Of a stretch of DNA of 64,000 nucleotides, positions 31,644 to 39,948 are shown in pieces (the first letter of the stretch is position 1; each line of letters opens with the position of its first letter). The notes beneath the pieces were generated by a model. It had not been told where the DNA came from. It searched no databases and worked only from the letters and a program-made list of their open reading frames with translations. This DNA is from Betaproteobacteria bacterium UKL13-2 (lineage in GTDB: Bacteria > Pseudomonadota > Gammaproteobacteria > Burkholderiales > Usitatibacteraceae). The stretch covers positions 3,323,088 to 3,387,087 of the forward strand of contig CP012157.1 of NCBI GenBank assembly GCA_001602455.1, written 5' to 3'. The translations under genes were made by a program, and so were the position numbers.

Positions 31644-32753
31644 ATGAAAAGGCCGATCTATGTCACGCAGCCGTCGATGCCGCCGCTCGATGAATTTATC
31701 CCCTATCTTGAGCAGATTTGGGACAATCGTATCCTCACGAATGGTGGCCCCTTCCATCAAAAATTAGAACATGCTCTTTGCCAATTCCTGGGCGTAAAGC
31801 ACATCTCTCTTTTTACTAATGCGACGATTGCACTAATTACCGCGTTACAGGCTCTTGAAATTGAAGGCGAGGTCATCACAACGCCATACTCCTTCGTTGC
31901 AACAGCGCATTCGCTAATGTGGAACGGCATTTCCCCCGTATTCGTCGATATCGATCCGACAAGCCTGAACATGAATCCACGGCGGATTGAGGCGGCTATC
32001 ACCAGTAAGACCACTGCGATCATGCCAGTGCACTGTTACGGCCATCCCTGCGAAGTCGATCAAATCGATCAGATTGCCCAAAAACGCGGGCTAAAAGTTA
32101 TCTATGACGCCGCGCACGCGTTTGGCGTCAACTGTCACTGCGGAAGCGTGTTAAACCATGGCGATCTCTCTGTCTTAAGTTTTCACGCAACCAAGGTGTT
32201 CAATACTTTCGAGGGCGGTGCGATCGTCTGCCGCGATGAGGCGATGAAAAAGCACATCGACAACCTAAAAAATTTCGGCTTCGTGAATGAAGTGACCGTA
32301 ACAACCGCTGGAATAAATGGAAAGATGAACGAGATTTCGGCAGCCTTTGGCTTGCTACAGCTCAAAACTATCCATGATGCAATTAGCCGTCGCCAGAGAA
32401 TTGACGGGATGTATCGGGAAGGACTCGCCGGCGTAAATGGTGTTCGCTGCTTACCGAAAACCGATGAGAAAACATCGAACTATTCCTACTTTCCAATCCT
32501 TGTTGACGCGAAATACCCTATGTCGCGGGACAGCCTCTACCAACTGCTCCAACAGCACGACATACATACTCGCCGCTACTTTTACCCGCTGATTAGCACC
32601 TTCCCGATGTACCGTGGGCTACCATCCGCTTCCGCCGAAAACCTTCCCGTTGCAACACAAGCCGCTAACCAAATTTTGTGCCTGCCCATATACCCCGCGT
32701 TGTCCGACGTTGATGTTGCACGGATCATTGGAATCGTCTCATCAGGCAAATGA
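31644..32753 (+). CDS. DegT/DnrJ/EryC1/StrS-family sugar aminotransferase
   Basis: A 369-residue PLP-dependent enzyme of the family that converts nucleotide-linked keto-sugars into amino sugars using glutamate. The PLP lysine is K184 in SFHATKVFNTFEGG. Other family segments are HISLFTNATIALITALQAL (cofactor binding), VITTPYSFVATAHSLMW, IMPVHCYGHPCEVD, VIYDAAHAFGV and the tail ICLPIYPALSDVDVARI-like end. It lies 54 bp after the second GT41 gene and 3 bp before wbqC, so one operon is likely. The sugar substrate cannot be told; no dehydratase making the keto-sugar is in the window. Confidence 0.9.
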   Translation: MKRPIYVTQPSMPPLDEFIPYLEQIWDNRILTNGGPFHQKLEHALCQFLGVKHISLFTNATIALITALQALEIEGEVITTPYSFVATAHSLMWNGISPVFVDIDPTSLNMNPRRIEAAITSKTTAIMPVHCYGHPCEVDQIDQIAQKRGLKVIYDAAHAFGVNCHCGSVLNHGDLSVLSFHATKVFNTFEGGAIVCRDEAMKKHIDNLKNFGFVNEVTVTTAGINGKMNEISAAFGLLQLKTIHDAISRRQRIDGMYREGLAGVNGVRCLPKTDEKTSNYSYFPILVDAKYPMSRDSLYQLLQQHDIHTRRYFYPLISTFPMYRGLPSASAENLPVATQAANQILCLPIYPALSDVDVARIIGIVSSGK

Positions 32754-32756
32754 GCC

Positions 32757-33461
32757 GTGAAATCCATTGCCATCATGCAGCCCTATTTCCTGCCGTACAT
32801 AGGCTACTTCCAGCTCATCGCGGCGGTTGACAAGTTCATTGTTTTTGATGATGTCAACTTTATCAACCGAGGATGGATCAACCGCAATAGAATCTTGGTA
32901 AGCGGAAGGCCTTATCTATTCACACTTCCCATCCGCTCTGCAAGCCAGAATCGTCTGATTCACGAACTTGAGCTAGCGAATGAATTACCTTGGAGAGAGA
33001 AGCTATTGAGAACTTTCTTTCAAGCCTATCGCCGTGCGCCGCACTTCAAAGAAGTTTCAATTCTTATCGAAGATATTATTCAATTTGAAAGTCACTCGCT
33101 CGGTGCGTTCGTCTTAAACAGCATTGCCCACGTAGCCACTTTTCTCGAGATACAGACAGAGCTCGTCGCCACGTCTAGGGTCTACGCAAACGCGGCGCTC
33201 AGCGGGGAGGATCGCATCCTCGATATTTGTCGTATCGAGTCGGCGTCCACGTATGTCAACGCCATCGGTGGCTTCGAGCTTTACCAAAAAGCAGCCTTTA
33301 CAGAGAGAGGGGTCTCCCTACAATTCCTTGAGACTAAACAATTTAGCTATTCGCAATTGCGCTTGCCCTTCGTCGATAAACTGTCCATCGCGGACGTATT
33401 GATGTTTAACGGTAAAGCGACGACTCGGCAGCTTCTGTCTGAGAGCCGACTTGTCTCATGA
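32757..33461 (+). CDS. WbqC-family protein
   Basis: A 234-residue protein starting at GTG (VKSIAIMQPYFLPYIGYFQLIAAVDKFIVFDDVNFINRGWINRNRIL), the hallmark N-terminus of the WbqC family found in O-antigen and surface-sugar clusters. The biochemical function of the family is not established. The GTG lies 4 bp past the aminotransferase stop. The repeated pairing of WbqC with sugar aminotransferases in such clusters suggests that the two act on the same amino sugar, which is inference. Confidence 0.88.
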   Translation: MKSIAIMQPYFLPYIGYFQLIAAVDKFIVFDDVNFINRGWINRNRILVSGRPYLFTLPIRSASQNRLIHELELANELPWREKLLRTFFQAYRRAPHFKEVSILIEDIIQFESHSLGAFVLNSIAHVATFLEIQTELVATSRVYANAALSGEDRILDICRIESASTYVNAIGGFELYQKAAFTERGVSLQFLETKQFSYSQLRLPFVDKLSIADVLMFNGKATTRQLLSESRLVS

Positions 33462-33532
33462 TGGGCATGTGGGTTGGGGATAGTCTCGACACCACCCAGC
33501 TATACTCTTACTGATAACTTGAACTCGAAAAT

Positions 33533-34315
33533 ATGAAAAGAACAACCAAACAACAAAAAGCGTCGTTCCAGACGGAAACCACTGCGACTTCAGCACAAAT
33601 AAGTAGTCGAGATCGGCTTGAAGACCTTTTTCGCAAGAGCCCATTACCGCTAGAAGACCTTCTGTTCAACTTGGGTATGTACACAAGGGGGTCGCTCCTC
33701 GTCAAATATCTGGTTATGAATGACTTGTATGAGCGTGTGAAACACATACCAGGCGCACTGATGGAGTTCGGGACATGGTGGGGACAGAATCTGATTCTGT
33801 TGGAGAATCTTCGTGCAATACACGAGCCTTTCAATAAGCAACGCGTGATCATCGGCTTTGATACATTCTCTGGCTACACCAAACCATCGGCGAAAGATAA
33901 GGATAGCGACGTATGGGTAGAGCATTCTTATTCGACATCGAACGGCTATAAAAACTATCTAGCCGAATTGCTCGCCGTGCATGAAGCCAATAACGTACTT
34001 GGCCACCTACATGGCACCCATCAACTCGTCGAGGGCGACGTGGTCAAAACGGCTCCCAAGTACTTCGTCGATCACCCCGAAACGATCGTTGCACTGGCTT
34101 ACTTTGATATGGGGTTATACAAACCTACGGTGACGGCTCTTCGTGCCATTAAGCCCCACTTGGTTCCCGGCAGCGTAATCCTGCTTGATGAGCTGACTTG
34201 GAAAGAATCCCCCGGGGAAGCCCTTGCCTTCAAGGAAGTGTTTGCAATCGGCGAATACGCAATTGAAAAGTGCGCACTCTATCCCTCCAAAGCGATCATC
34301 ACCATAAAGGGTTAA
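33533..34315 (+). CDS. TylF/MycF-like methyltransferase
   Basis: A 260-residue SAM-dependent methyltransferase of the macrocin O-methyltransferase (TylF) type, which methylates sugar hydroxyls in antibiotics and glycans. Seen motifs are MEFGTWWGQNLILLENL (SAM-binding strand-loop, about 80-96), VIIGFDTFSGYTKPS, LVEGDVVKTAPKYF, IVALAYFDMGLYKPTVTAL and GSVILLDELTWKESPGEA, where the acidic residues would bind metal. No signal peptide. It is 3 bp from the PhyH gene that follows. Confidence 0.78.
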   Translation: MKRTTKQQKASFQTETTATSAQISSRDRLEDLFRKSPLPLEDLLFNLGMYTRGSLLVKYLVMNDLYERVKHIPGALMEFGTWWGQNLILLENLRAIHEPFNKQRVIIGFDTFSGYTKPSAKDKDSDVWVEHSYSTSNGYKNYLAELLAVHEANNVLGHLHGTHQLVEGDVVKTAPKYFVDHPETIVALAYFDMGLYKPTVTALRAIKPHLVPGSVILLDELTWKESPGEALAFKEVFAIGEYAIEKCALYPSKAIITIKG

Positions 34316-34318
34316 GCA

Positions 34319-35137
34319 ATGTCTCGCGACTCGTTCTCACAGCCAGACTCCACTCTACTGATACCGATGGACGAGTTTGACAACCTCATGGCAACGCGGG
34401 GTTGGGTTATCTTCGAGTCAGCAATTTCAGAACAATTAATCGACCGGATGATTGATGATATCCACAAGGCGTATGAAACTTGTCGCGCCATCCAATTGAA
34501 AAACGGCATTGGCGGAAAAACTGAGTACACAGTTCACCATCTAATTGGAATTGGTGATAGCTTTGTAGAGTATCTCGACGTAATGCCAATCCGGCCATAC
34601 ATAGAGCGCTACTTCAAGGGCAATTACATTTTGAATTCCTTCGGCGGAGCAATCAACTCTGCATTCAGTCGCTCGTACGCCCATGAAATTCATCGCGATA
34701 TTCGATCTTACTCCGGGAGTCTGCCGCTCCTACTGAATACCCTAGTCATGTTCGACGATTTTACTGAAGAGAACGGAGCAACGTATTTGATGCCTGGCGC
34801 TCATAAACTGGCAAACAAACCAAGCAAAGACGACTTCTATCGAACCGCAGAAAGGGCTCTTGGGACCAAAGGGAGCATATTATTTTTTGACTCAAACCTA
34901 TGGCACGCGGGAGGGGACAACAACACTGACAAGCCCCGCCGGTCGGTCACACCGATGTTCTGTAAACCATTCATCAAGCCACAGTTTGATTACCCGCGTG
35001 CGCTTGGATATGACAAGGGCGATAGTTTCTCTGCTTATCTTAAACAAGTTCTCGGGTACAACTCTCGAATCCCATCGACGCTCGATGAATGGTACCAACC
35101 GCCCGAGCACCGCATGTACAAGTCGGATCAAGGATAG
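34319..35137 (+). CDS. Phytanoyl-CoA dioxygenase (PhyH)-family oxygenase 1
   Basis: A 272-residue Fe(II)/2-oxoglutarate oxygenase. The metal triad is visible as H125-R-D127 and H196 (LWHAGG), with R207/R208 likely binding 2-oxoglutarate. The segment MFDDFTEENGATYLMPGAHK is the family's core. Family members hydroxylate small molecules, lipids or sugars. It sits between two methyltransferases in the same operon-like array, so hydroxylation of the sugar or its acyl group followed by methylation is a fair guess. It is not closely similar to the second PhyH protein at 39949. Confidence 0.82.
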   Translation: MSRDSFSQPDSTLLIPMDEFDNLMATRGWVIFESAISEQLIDRMIDDIHKAYETCRAIQLKNGIGGKTEYTVHHLIGIGDSFVEYLDVMPIRPYIERYFKGNYILNSFGGAINSAFSRSYAHEIHRDIRSYSGSLPLLLNTLVMFDDFTEENGATYLMPGAHKLANKPSKDDFYRTAERALGTKGSILFFDSNLWHAGGDNNTDKPRRSVTPMFCKPFIKPQFDYPRALGYDKGDSFSAYLKQVLGYNSRIPSTLDEWYQPPEHRMYKSDQG

Positions 35138-35146
35138 GGGTAACGA

Positions 35147-35899
35147 ATGATCACCGCGTCAAAACGTGACCTGAATACGGAGTTTGAAGACTCCAATTCG
35201 CGCAAATACGCATATGAATTCGACTACATCTTGCGCGATTACATGGTGCAGACCTTTTCGCCCTTTTTCAAAGGTGGTCGCGCACTTGAAATGGGCTGCT
35301 ACAAAGGAGAATTTACAAAGCGGCTGATAAAACATTTTGCACACGTAACAGTTGTCGAAGGCTCTAGCGAACTCATTGTTGAGGCGAAGAAAAATGTCGG
35401 GGAGAGTGCGACTTTCATTCATAGTTTGTTCGATGTAGCCACGTTTGAAGATAAATTTGATGCAATTTTTTTGATGCATACGCTCGAACATCTCGACGAT
35501 CCCGTTGGGGTACTCAAGCGCGTCGATAACTGGCTATCGCCCGATGGGCTGCTCTACTTAGTGACTCCCAACGCAAATGCGCCCTCCCGTCAAATTGCCG
35601 TTAAGATGGGACTGATTTCGCACAATGCTGCGGTCACAGAAGGTGAAGCAACCCACGGGCACAGAAGTACGTACTCCCTTGATACGCTTGAGCGGGATGT
35701 GCGACTTAGTGGTCTGGAAGTCGTTCATCGTGGCGGTGTTTTTTTCAAGCCGCTTGCGAATTTTCAGTTCGATAAACTGATAGCCTCGGGCTTTTTGGGC
35801 AAGGATTACCTTGACGGATGCTACCAACTGGGCATGAGTTATCCTGATCTCTGCGCGAGTATTTATTTGCTTTGTCGGCGGAGCCAACGAAAAACATAG
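35147..35899 (+). CDS. Class I SAM-dependent methyltransferase
   Basis: A 250-residue protein with the Rossmann methyltransferase motifs: motif I ALEMGCYKGEFTKRLIKHF (about 45-63), VTVVEGSSELIVEAKKNV, and the post-motif stretch FDAIFLMHTLEHLDDPVGVLKRV. It is of the UbiG/Methyltransf_11/23 type. A 9-bp gap separates it from the PhyH gene. It belongs to a different family from the TylF-like enzyme, so the pathway may carry two separate methylations. The substrate is unknown. Confidence 0.82.
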   Translation: MITASKRDLNTEFEDSNSRKYAYEFDYILRDYMVQTFSPFFKGGRALEMGCYKGEFTKRLIKHFAHVTVVEGSSELIVEAKKNVGESATFIHSLFDVATFEDKFDAIFLMHTLEHLDDPVGVLKRVDNWLSPDGLLYLVTPNANAPSRQIAVKMGLISHNAAVTEGEATHGHRSTYSLDTLERDVRLSGLEVVHRGGVFFKPLANFQFDKLIASGFLGKDYLDGCYQLGMSYPDLCASIYLLCRRSQRKT

Positions 35900-36070
35900 C
35901 ACCATTTGCTTGGGCGCAAAGAGTGTTGCTCAGTGCAACGAAATTTTCGCTGATGCATATTCGCCACATGTGCGGCAAAAATGAACTCGCACCAACTGGC
36001 ACCATCAGGACGCACGGGCGACAGTTTCGCGGCGCGCTGCAAAAACTAAAATCAGAGGCATTCAACTACG

Positions 36071-38101
36071 ATGACGCCAGGACGAAATGATCCATGCCTT
36101 TGTGGTAGCGGAAGAAAATATAAAAAATGCTGTGGCGCGAGCACACCTCGTGCAAATTCAGGTCAACCCCTCGCTGCACTAAATGCATTAACGCACCTTG
36201 CGCCATCTGCGGCGGAGATTCAAGCAGCCGTGTCAATGTTCACCAATGGACGACATTGGGAAACCGAACTTTTAGTGCGCGACCTGATTAAGCGATACCC
36301 GAAGTCAGCGGACGGCTGGAAGATTTTGGGCCATTCTCTGCGCGCACAGGGTAAGCCCGCGTTGGAGGCGTTCCGAACCGCGGCGATGCTGGCACCAAAC
36401 GATCCTGATTCGTACATCAATTTAGGCGTAGCCGCAGCACTCGTCGGGGACTCGGACGATGCAATGTCTAACTATCGCCGCGCGCTAACGATTGACCCCA
36501 CCCTCGCGATTGCTCACCTCGCGATCTGTAGTTTATACATTTGGATGGGGGATTTTGAGCGCGCACGAACTCAGGCTGAATTGCTTGAACAGTACCACCC
36601 AGTGAGCGCCGAATCTTTCCTAGCTTGGGGCCGCTTGGGAAATGCGATTGGGCATGACGACGATGCTATCGATTATTTCAAGCGAGCGGTCGTAGTTTCA
36701 CCCGGCTGTCAAAGCGGAATCACAATCGCGGAACTAGAAGAGAGAACCCACGATACAAGAACGCTCAAAGAAAAACTTTTTTACGCAGGGCTAATTCAGG
36801 CGGCAGAGGTCGAAGCTCGGCGTGATTTTGCCGAGGCAGCCACCGTCGAAAACCACAATTTCTTGCTGATGTGCCTACATGCAAACCCCGAGCGTTCATC
36901 GCAAGATTATTATGCTGAGGCTCGCCGCTGGGCGGAACTTCATGGAAACGAAGACCTTCTACCTAGCCCCGCTGCTTATCCTAATGAGCGTTCGCCAAAA
37001 CGCCGACTGAAAGTTGGAATTCTCGGCGACTACTTTACAAACTATATTTGTATCACCACTCTCGTCCCATTTTTTGATCGGTATGATCGAAATGAACTGG
37101 AAATCTACTGCTACAACTATGGCGACTCGGCAGAGGAGTTGTTTGGCAAGGTTGACCGCTGGAAAGAGATTCATAAATTTAGTCCAGATGAATTTTATGA
37201 TCTAGTGGTTCGAGACAAAATTGACATCATGCTCGATATCAATGGACGCTTGAGAAATCCTCAATTTTTCCCGGCGATGCTAAGACAGCCTGCGCCCATA
37301 CAAGTTAACTGGTACAACTTGACCGCCACTGTAGGGCACAAGGCTTATAACTACCTCATTACGGACGATTACTCCGTGCGGGGTGGCGAAGAGGGTTGTT
37401 ATGTTGAAAACATTTTTCGCATGCCGACTGGCACCATCAGCTCGTTCGACATGGGGGAGCCACCGCCCAAGCCAATCCCTCCACCCTGCGATTCAAATGA
37501 TTTTGTGACCTTCGGTTCGTTTGGTGATTTTTTTAAAGTCAACGAGACTGTTCTGAGAACTTGGGGAATGCTGCTCAGCCAAGTCCCAAATTCTCGTCTG
37601 TACTTGAAGGGCAGGTATTTGCAGATGGCCGAATGCCGCAAGCGGATTACGAACTACTTTGAGAATATGCAAATTTCAGCGGATCGCTTACTGCTTGAGG
37701 GTATGTCGGAATATCGACTCATGAAAATTCGATATTCCAAAGTGGATATCGCGTTGGATACGTTCCCCTACAGCGGCGGCTCAACAACGATCAATGCTCT
37801 ATGGCAAGGCGTCCCGGTAATCGCAATTTCTGGTCCCTCGTGGCGGGAGCGCAATGCTGCATCAATATTGGCCGGCGCGGGACTGCACGAACTAATTGCG
37901 ACTGATGTTGACGATTATCTAGACAAGGCAATTAACCTCGCAAACGACAGGGTTCGCCTGCAACGGTATAGAAGCACAATCTCTGAAACAATGAGCGCTT
38001 CACCGCAGTGGCAGACCGAGAGATTTGCCAGAAATTTTGAGCATACTTTGCGCTCAATGTGGATTGATTGGCTTGAAACGTCCACCACAACAGCGAATTG
38101 A
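36071..38101 (+). CDS. SEC-C / TPR / GT41-like fusion protein
   Basis: A 676-residue protein with three parts. Residues 4-22 are a SEC-C zinc motif (GRNDPCLCGSGRKYKKCCG; ligands C9, C11, C20, C21). Residues ~40-230 are TPR-like helices (AAMLAPNDPDSYINLGVAAALVGDSDDAMSNYRRALTIDP region). From ~315 is a GT41/SPINDLY-like domain with IDIMLDINGRL, QPAPIQVNWYNLTATVG, FGSFGDFFKVNETVL (Lys489) and LDTFPYSGGSTTINALWQGVPVIAISG. The OGT H498 equivalent appears to be Tyr325. It is clearly different from the tandem pair upstream. A 171-bp gap with no recognisable promoter precedes it. Confidence 0.8.
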   Translation: MTPGRNDPCLCGSGRKYKKCCGASTPRANSGQPLAALNALTHLAPSAAEIQAAVSMFTNGRHWETELLVRDLIKRYPKSADGWKILGHSLRAQGKPALEAFRTAAMLAPNDPDSYINLGVAAALVGDSDDAMSNYRRALTIDPTLAIAHLAICSLYIWMGDFERARTQAELLEQYHPVSAESFLAWGRLGNAIGHDDDAIDYFKRAVVVSPGCQSGITIAELEERTHDTRTLKEKLFYAGLIQAAEVEARRDFAEAATVENHNFLLMCLHANPERSSQDYYAEARRWAELHGNEDLLPSPAAYPNERSPKRRLKVGILGDYFTNYICITTLVPFFDRYDRNELEIYCYNYGDSAEELFGKVDRWKEIHKFSPDEFYDLVVRDKIDIMLDINGRLRNPQFFPAMLRQPAPIQVNWYNLTATVGHKAYNYLITDDYSVRGGEEGCYVENIFRMPTGTISSFDMGEPPPKPIPPPCDSNDFVTFGSFGDFFKVNETVLRTWGMLLSQVPNSRLYLKGRYLQMAECRKRITNYFENMQISADRLLLEGMSEYRLMKIRYSKVDIALDTFPYSGGSTTINALWQGVPVIAISGPSWRERNAASILAGAGLHELIATDVDDYLDKAINLANDRVRLQRYRSTISETMSASPQWQTERFARNFEHTLRSMWIDWLETSTTTAN

Positions 38102-38116
38102 TAGCCTCAATTCTCA

Positions 38117-38187
38117 CTAGCCTGAATACTTCACAGCGCGCCCACTCAGCCGCTTCCGAAGGTGCCCCCATGAAATGTTCAGGCTAG
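38117..38187. repeat. Dispersed hairpin repeat, copy R1
   Basis: CTAGCCTGAATACTTCA and TGAAATGTTCAGGCTAG form inverted arms (two mismatches in 17) around a 37-bp centre. The right arm contains the TAG stop of the neuD-like gene. Centre and right arm also match copies R2 and R5. Confidence 0.8.
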
Positions 38188-38846
38188 ATTCCGCGCAATC
38201 TATTGCTGGGAACACGCGATGCTTCGGTGGCGGTAGTGACAAACACATTAAGGTCGGCGGTGTCTTTTAGGATAACGCAGCCCGCACCAATCACATTTGC
38301 GCGGCCGATCTTGATGTTGTCCCTGACCGTTGCATTCACGCCGATAAACGTGAACTCACCCACTTCAACAGATCCTGATACAACGACGTGCGAAGCAATA
38401 AAGCAGTTCGCGCCAATTCGTGTGTGATGCCCAATATGATTGCCGCTCCACAAATAAACGTTATCTCCTATTTCGACAAATGGCTGAATCGTATTGTCTT
38501 CAAGAATTAGACAGTTTTCGCCAACTTTTAAGTCTGGGAAGGTCGTTGCCCTAGAGGAGATATACGTTGCAAGCGTGTAGCCCTTCGATTTTAGCAACGC
38601 GCACTTTTCGGCCCGAAGCTGATTTACCTTCGTGTAGCTGACAGCGACGAAGGCATCGAAGGCACTCGGTGGATACAATTCGACGATTTGATCTAAGGGG
38701 ACGACCGGTAGCCCCAAGATTTCAGTCGCCGTGATGAACTCGCGATCAACAACGAACGCGACTGGCTCGTGTGAACCGTCAAATCTGAACATTGAACAAA
38801 CTATTTCTGCTGTTTGTCCATTACCAAAGATCACGAGTTTCTTCAT
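38184..38846 (-). CDS. NeuD/PglD-type sugar O- or N-acyltransferase
   Basis: A 220-residue protein with an N-terminal Rossmann-like PglD domain (MKKLVIFGNGQTAEIVCSMF) and a C-terminal left-handed beta-helix of hexapeptide repeats (VGENCLILEDNTIQPF, IGDNVYLWSGNHIGHHTRIGANCFI, IGRANVIGAGCVIL). The likely catalytic His is in SGNHIGHH. Members acylate amino sugars (PglD) or sialic acids (NeuD). It is on the opposite strand to the GT41 genes and convergent with the SEC-C fusion. Its stop codon lies inside a dispersed hairpin repeat. Confidence 0.88.
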   Translation of the reverse strand: MKKLVIFGNGQTAEIVCSMFRFDGSHEPVAFVVDREFITATEILGLPVVPLDQIVELYPPSAFDAFVAVSYTKVNQLRAEKCALLKSKGYTLATYISSRATTFPDLKVGENCLILEDNTIQPFVEIGDNVYLWSGNHIGHHTRIGANCFIASHVVVSGSVEVGEFTFIGVNATVRDNIKIGRANVIGAGCVILKDTADLNVFVTTATEASRVPSNRLRGI

Positions 38847-38942
38847 TTTCCAATCACCAGTTGAATGGCGTGCGTACCGACTAATTCACATGCAGAGGCG
38901 AAGTGCGGACTAGACTGTTGGTCAGTAAGGGGTGGATACCCA

Positions 38943-39884
38943 CTATGTGCTCCAAGATTCCAGTACCGCCAGCCCAATGCCCGATTGCCCGAAGCTGTTG
39001 CCGTTATAGAACATATAAAAACTGCCATCAATCTCAATCACATATGGATAGCACTGCATCGTTGAGTCCCACCCAGAATCGCTAGGCAAAATCCCGGCCG
39101 AGGCGTCCTTTCTATCCCAATGAATCCCGTCCTCAGATATTCCATAGCCAATTCTGTAGCTACCTTGGCCATCACGAAAATCCTCACTATGTCGGTAGCA
39201 GTACCACATATGAAACTTTCCGCCGTGCATCACGACAGTCGGATGGGAAAAAGCCTCGGCAGCGTAATGCTGCGCGATGCAAGTTACATTTGGCCGATTC
39301 CACTCCACTCCATCTGTTGACGAAGCATATTTAATTACGTAGACCGGCTCGTATTTTTTTCCAACTAGCGTCCAATTGAGCCCGGAAATGTACCAGCATC
39401 GCCACATATTGCCGTCGAACAATATCGAAGGCGTGACCGCAAGGTAGGGCTCGTTTGGGGTGCGATCCATTACTGGGCCTGCAAAAAGTTGGGTGAATGT
39501 ATCGCCGCCATCCCGGCTAACCGCAATGCCCGTAGAGTTGTGATAGGGCACAGTCACTCGCTGATTCCAACCGCTGTAGTACATCCATACTTCGTTCTTG
39601 CTGCGAGAGATAACACATGCCGGCATGATGCCCTCGTCATCAAAAGTGCCGGGCTTACCCAATTCGATGATGGGGTCTTCTTGCAATTTGACAATCGTCG
39701 TAAGATCAGATCTCGCAAGATCCACATAACCTGGATAGCTCTTCCCGTCGAGGCGACGTGCGGCAAAGTAAACGCGGACAACATCTTCTTTCAAAAATAT
39801 CGTCGGCACTTGTGTGTGTGTAGTGGACCTCTTCGGCGATGTATCCAAGTGAAAAATTCGACCCAATTTCCGAAAGTGCGGCAT
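38943..39884 (-). CDS. Five-bladed beta-propeller (GH43/GH32/GH130-like) protein
   Basis: A 313-residue protein with repeated propeller-blade signatures: VWMYYSGWN, GIAVSRDGGDTFTQL, WRCWYISGL, YASSTDGVEWNRP, FHMWYCYRHSE, YGISEDGIHWDRKD and FYMFYNGNSFGQSGIGLA. These match glycoside hydrolases/phosphorylases with a five-bladed propeller. No signal peptide is seen, so it appears cytosolic, which is odd for a degrading enzyme and better suits a role inside a glycan pathway. The acidic catalytic residues could not be assigned with confidence. It overlaps no neighbour. Confidence 0.72.
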   Translation of the reverse strand: MPHFRKLGRIFHLDTSPKRSTTHTQVPTIFLKEDVVRVYFAARRLDGKSYPGYVDLARSDLTTIVKLQEDPIIELGKPGTFDDEGIMPACVISRSKNEVWMYYSGWNQRVTVPYHNSTGIAVSRDGGDTFTQLFAGPVMDRTPNEPYLAVTPSILFDGNMWRCWYISGLNWTLVGKKYEPVYVIKYASSTDGVEWNRPNVTCIAQHYAAEAFSHPTVVMHGGKFHMWYCYRHSEDFRDGQGSYRIGYGISEDGIHWDRKDASAGILPSDSGWDSTMQCYPYVIEIDGSFYMFYNGNSFGQSGIGLAVLESWST

Positions 39885-39948
39885 AAATATTCCGATTGTT
39901 CAGCAACTCACGCTAGTCGCATCATTGTTCTACGGGGTTCAACTCGGG

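Noticed and set aside
35872..36090. 72-codon frame between the methyltransferase and the SEC-C fusion gene
   Set aside because: It overlaps both genes, has no ribosome-binding site, and no recognisable features.
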